Below, one piece after another: positions 3,670 through 6,537 of a DNA stretch of 6,537 nucleotides. Each line of letters begins with the position of its first letter. The stretch's first letter is position 1. The notes beneath the pieces were generated by a model. That model had not been told where the DNA came from, ran no database searches, and was given only the letters and a program-made list of their open reading frames with translations. The translations under genes and the position numbers were made by a program. The stretch spans positions 297 through 6,833 of the forward strand of contig PEYS01000191.1 in assembly GCA_002763335.1 (NCBI GenBank), given 5' to 3'. The stretch comes from Candidatus Woesearchaeota archaeon CG08_land_8_20_14_0_20_47_9. GTDB lineage: Archaea; Nanobdellota; Nanobdellia; Woesearchaeales; CG1-02-47-18.

Positions 3670-4581
3670 CTAGCTAAGCTGCAGCGCCCCCATAACAAGG
3701 TTTAGCATTATATTCCCCATGCTGAGGCTCATAATAAATGACAGCAAAAAGCTCGGTACAAATGGGACGCCCTCCTTTACAAGCACCTTCTTTACCCTGC
3801 CTCTCTGCTTCAGCCTTATAAGCTCCCTGATCTGTTCCCTGCTTATGCCCAGGTCAGAGGGGCCGCAAATCCTCTTCTTTCCAACAATTACGTCCCTAGC
3901 AATCCAGTCCCCCTCTGTCAGCCTTTCAGGCTCTACAAGCTTTAGCATCGATGACCTCTCTATTGACCTTACGAAGACCCAGAGGTAGAATGTTGAGAGC
4001 ATAACTATGATTGCTGAGAGAAGTATAAGCCTGAGTTCAAGTGATTCAGAGAAGGCAAAGCCGGCAAGCATGACTACTGATACAGCGATGATGGCAAGCT
4101 TAACCTTTTTAAGCCTAGCCAGGTTTCTCTTCAGCTCCTGGGTGAAACGCCTTCTGTTCTTTACTGCAAGCACCACACACCAGACTAGGCTGTAGGCAGT
4201 GCCTGCTATGACCAGGTTCATCAGGAAGTTAACCAACATAGGGGGGTTGTTTATGCTTATGAATGGGGCGGTCCTGCTGAGGGGCAGCCCTAAAAGGGCC
4301 CCTAAGCCGATAATGAGCTTGCTATCACCCCCTCCCCACTGGCCAGTGTAGAACATCGCAAGTGCGAGCCCTGCAAGGAGCACAGCACCTGCAATAGAGA
4401 AGAGTATGGGCATCCAGCTTCCAATTATGACAGAATATGCTGCGTTGAAAAGCAGGCCAAGGCTTATCAGCCCGTAGTTAAGCCAATCAGGCACCTCCCT
4501 TGTCTTTACATCTGTTATTGAGGCAATTACGAGGCATAAGAGGGCAACACCATTTACAATGTAGCCTGCTGAGCTTAGCAT
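3670..4581 (-). CDS. A24 family prepilin/prearchaellin peptidase
   Basis: A 303-residue polytopic membrane aspartic protease of the PibD/FlaK/TadV class, which cleaves class III signal peptides of archaeal pilins and archaellins at the inner face of the membrane. The two catalytic aspartates are visible: Asp24 in ITDVKTREVPDW, after the first membrane helix, and Asp86 in the GGGD motif (WGGGDSKL). Membrane helices are apparent at about 7-22, 35-53, 57-77, 89-100, 117-140, 163-178, 184-204 and 274-299. A cytosolic Lys/Arg-rich loop (141-161) and a soluble insert at about 207-272, with LTEGDWIARDVIVGKKRICG and DLGISREQIRELIRL, separate the later helices, as in longer archaeal members. Start at 4581 has a TATA box so close that the message should be leaderless. 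No pilin gene is in the window. Confidence 0.9.
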   Translation of the reverse strand: MLSSAGYIVNGVALLCLVIASITDVKTREVPDWLNYGLISLGLLFNAAYSVIIGSWMPILFSIAGAVLLAGLALAMFYTGQWGGGDSKLIIGLGALLGLPLSRTAPFISINNPPMLVNFLMNLVIAGTAYSLVWCVVLAVKNRRRFTQELKRNLARLKKVKLAIIAVSVVMLAGFAFSESLELRLILLSAIIVMLSTFYLWVFVRSIERSSMLKLVEPERLTEGDWIARDVIVGKKRICGPSDLGISREQIRELIRLKQRGRVKKVLVKEGVPFVPSFLLSFIMSLSMGNIMLNLVMGALQLS

Positions 4582-4603
4582 GGGAAGCTTATGTTCTAGG
4601 GTT

Positions 4604-4613
4604 CTATATAAAG
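4604..4613 (-). promoter_or_regulatory. TATA box for the A24 peptidase; likely leaderless transcript
   Basis: The minus strand reads CTTTATATAG. Its centre lies about 27 bases upstream of the ATG at 4581, so transcription should begin at or within a few bases of the start codon. No Shine-Dalgarno sequence is present ahead of that ATG, consistent with leaderless initiation and with separation from the upstream PEP synthase gene. Confidence 0.6.
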
Positions 4614-4641
4614 GCTTTTGATGACGTCGGCTTCTAGCTAA

Positions 4642-6537
4642 TTACCTTCCAATCTGCCTCTCCTTCTCCGCAATCTTCAGCGTGGTCTTTATCACTGTGT
4701 CCGGGTTTAGGGAGATTGAGTCTATGCCGCATTCTACTAAGAACTCTGCAAACTCTGGGAAGTCACTAGGCGCTTGACCGCATATGCCTATCTTCCTTCT
4801 GTGCTCGCGGGCTGTCTTTATCACCTCTGCAATAAGGCGCTTCACTGCTTCATTGCGCTCATCATAGATGTGGCTTACCAGCGCTGAATCCCTGTCAAGG
4901 CCCAGGGTGAGCTGCGTCAGGTCATTAGAGCCTATGCTGAAGCCGTCAATTATCTCACAGAACTGGTCTGCGAGCACAACGTTACTGGGTATCTCGCACA
5001 TCACGTAAACCTCAAGCCCGTTCTCCCCGCGCTTCAGGCCATTTGCAGCCATCTCTGCAATTACCTTCTTCCCCTCCTCAACAGTCCTGCAGAAGGGTAT
5101 CATGACCTTTACGTTTGTAAGCCCCATCTCATTCCGTACCTTCAGGAGCGCCCTGCATTCCAGTGCAAATGCCCTCTTATAGCCATCGCTGTAGTACCTT
5201 GATGCCCCTCGCCATCCGATCATGGGGTTTTCCTCTCTTGGTTCAAAGGCGTGGCCGCCAATGAGGTTTGCGTATTCATTCGTCTTAAAATCAGAGAGCC
5301 TGACAATAACATCCTTTGGATAGAATGCTGCTGCTATCATTGCAATGCCCTCTGCAAGCCTGTCAACAAAGAACTGGGCCTTATCAGCGTAGCCGTATGT
5401 CACCTCGTTTATCTCCCTCCTGGCTGCCTCGTCACTAACCCTGTCAAAGTCCAGCAGCGCCATCGGGTGGACCTTAACGTAGGAGTTTATGATAAACTCC
5501 TCCCTTGCAAGCCCAACGCCCTGGTTTGGTATGAAGCTCTGCTCGAATGCCTGCTCAGGATTGCCAATGTTCATCATAATCCTTGTCTTTGGTACCGGCA
5601 GGCTTTTTACATCTACCCTCTCTATCTCAAACTTCAGCAGGCCAGCGTATACATTTCCAACAGCACCCTCTGCGCATGACACAGTTACGTCCTCTCCATC
5701 CTTTATCATCTCTGTCGCCTTGTTTGTACCCACAATGCATGGTATGCCGAGCTCCCTGGAAACAATGGCTGCGTGGCATGTCCTGCCACCACGGTTAGTA
5801 ACAATCGCTGAGGCGATCTTCATTATCGGCTCCCAGTCAGGATCGGTCATGTCTGTTACAAGGACCTCCCCCTTTCTGAAGTCTGCTATGTTATGCACTG
5901 ATCTGATCACATGGGCCCTGCCCTGGTCGATCTTATCGCCTACGCTGCTTCCGGAGCAGATCAGCCTGCCCTTCTCATTTAGAACATAGGTCTCAAGCAC
6001 ATTCCTGTCACGCTGCGACATCACTGTCTCTGGCCTTGCCTGAACTATGAAGAGCTGATTGCTTACGCCATCCTTTGCCCATTCCATATCCATTGGTTTA
6101 AAGTAGCCTGCCTTGGCAGAGTAGTGATCCTCAATAATAACTGCCCATCTTGCTAGGGTTAAGATCTCATCATCATTGAGTACAAGCCTCTTTCTCTCCT
6201 CCTCAGGCACCGGGACGTTCTTGGTTGTCTTATTACCCTCTTGGGTGTAGATCATCTTTATCTCTTTTGAGCCGACCTTCTTCTTTATTATAGGCCTATA
6301 ACCGCTCCTTAATGTTGGCTTGAAGACATAGTACTCATCAGGGTTAACTGCTCCCTGAACAATGTTCTCACCAAGACCATAGGAGCCATTTATGAAGACA
6401 GCATCCTTAAAGCCGGTTTCAGTATCTATCGAGAACATCACCCCTGAGCATGCCTTGTCTGAGCGCACCATCTTCTGAACCCCGATGCTCAGGCTGACTG
6501 AGAAGTGATCAAAACCCTTGTCTGTCCTGTAGGAGAT
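4642..6537 (-). CDS. ppsA: Phosphoenolpyruvate synthase (pyruvate, water dikinase), 5' end outside window
   Basis: The frame is open to the right edge, giving 631 residues of a protein normally near 790, so roughly 160 N-terminal residues are missing. The enzyme converts pyruvate, ATP and water to phosphoenolpyruvate, AMP and phosphate, the entry to gluconeogenesis. Visible in order: the end of the ATP-grasp domain (SLSIGVQKMVRSD, NGSYGLGENIVQGAVNPDEY, FIVQARPETV); the swivelling phosphohistidine domain with GGRTCHAAIVSRELGIPCIVG, whose His (residue 255 of the visible part) carries the phosphate; and the C-terminal TIM-barrel with GLAREEF, FEPREENPMIGWRGASRYY, DGFSIGSNDLTQLTLGLDRD and the catalytic Cys in GICGQAPSD (residue 586). 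It is intact as far as seen. The stop is 60 bp before the A24 gene, which has its own promoter, so the two are probably separate units. Confidence 0.96.
   Translation of the reverse strand: MSYRTDKGFDHFSVSLSIGVQKMVRSDKACSGVMFSIDTETGFKDAVFINGSYGLGENIVQGAVNPDEYYVFKPTLRSGYRPIIKKKVGSKEIKMIYTQEGNKTTKNVPVPEEERKRLVLNDDEILTLARWAVIIEDHYSAKAGYFKPMDMEWAKDGVSNQLFIVQARPETVMSQRDRNVLETYVLNEKGRLICSGSSVGDKIDQGRAHVIRSVHNIADFRKGEVLVTDMTDPDWEPIMKIASAIVTNRGGRTCHAAIVSRELGIPCIVGTNKATEMIKDGEDVTVSCAEGAVGNVYAGLLKFEIERVDVKSLPVPKTRIMMNIGNPEQAFEQSFIPNQGVGLAREEFIINSYVKVHPMALLDFDRVSDEAARREINEVTYGYADKAQFFVDRLAEGIAMIAAAFYPKDVIVRLSDFKTNEYANLIGGHAFEPREENPMIGWRGASRYYSDGYKRAFALECRALLKVRNEMGLTNVKVMIPFCRTVEEGKKVIAEMAANGLKRGENGLEVYVMCEIPSNVVLADQFCEIIDGFSIGSNDLTQLTLGLDRDSALVSHIYDERNEAVKRLIAEVIKTAREHRRKIGICGQAPSDFPEFAEFLVECGIDSISLNPDTVIKTTLKIAEKERQIGR

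Noticed and set aside
3265..3698. Two minus-strand open frames (3265-3639 and 3432-3698) crossing the hairpin block, as possible hypothetical proteins
   Set aside because: They run through palindromic arms and the shared repeat core, have no credible start or ribosome site, and their residues simply mirror the hairpins. Only DQRSWVIDKPDY at the 3' end of the first frame looks protein-derived, and it is assigned to the PhoU-like remnant.
5251..5989. Plus-strand open frames inside the PEP synthase gene
   Set aside because: They are antisense to continuous conserved enzyme motifs and have no ribosome sites or recognisable domains.
1..6537. tRNA or rRNA genes
   Set aside because: No T-loop or anticodon-stem pattern or conserved rRNA segment was seen on either strand.

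Overview
The window looks archaeal, most plausibly from a DPANN-type lineage or another archaeon with similar gene content. The support is: TATA boxes about 25-30 nt from start codons instead of bacterial -35/-10 elements, an archaeal-type A24 prepilin/prearchaellin peptidase with an apparently leaderless start, a MetRS-beta/Trbp111-like tRNA-binding domain, a secreted subtilase with a CGDGVC...CPEDC module, and several tiny CxxC zinc-ribbon proteins. The lineage call is inference; no rRNA is present.

Layout, left to right. (1) 1-308: the 5' part of a DUF5320-type protein reads leftward, and a divergent promoter region with two TATA boxes and a 16-bp perfect palindrome separates it from a rightward subtilase. 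(2) 309-1574: secreted subtilisin-like protease with a complete Asp/His/Ser triad. (3) 1575-2178: no intact gene. It holds a hairpin repeat abutting the protease stop and a leftward tRNA-binding-domain pseudogene interrupted by a 133-bp twin-hairpin element (copy B). (4) 2179-3303: a leftward cluster of three small zinc-binding proteins, preceded by a decayed PhoU-like gene; two of the junctions are ATGA overlaps. (5) 3304-3663: about 360 bp with no gene but dense in hairpins, including a second copy (C, 135 bp) of the twin-hairpin element. (6) 3670-6537: A24 prepilin peptidase, then phosphoenolpyruvate synthase running off the right edge, both leftward.

How the genes relate: subtilase and A24 peptidase both act at or outside the membrane (secreted proteolysis; pilus/archaellum precursor processing). 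PEP synthase is central gluconeogenic metabolism with its own transcription unit. The zinc ribbons may be nucleic-acid-binding factors, but their partners are unknown.

The most unusual content is the repeat family. Copies B and C share 51 identical bases, yet their enclosing stems differ in sequence while remaining perfectly self-complementary, so structure is conserved rather than sequence. Copy B sits inside a recognisable gene, and removing it in silico between flanking TA dinucleotides rejoins the reading frame exactly. This suggests a small non-autonomous, structure-dependent mobile element with no transposase in the window.
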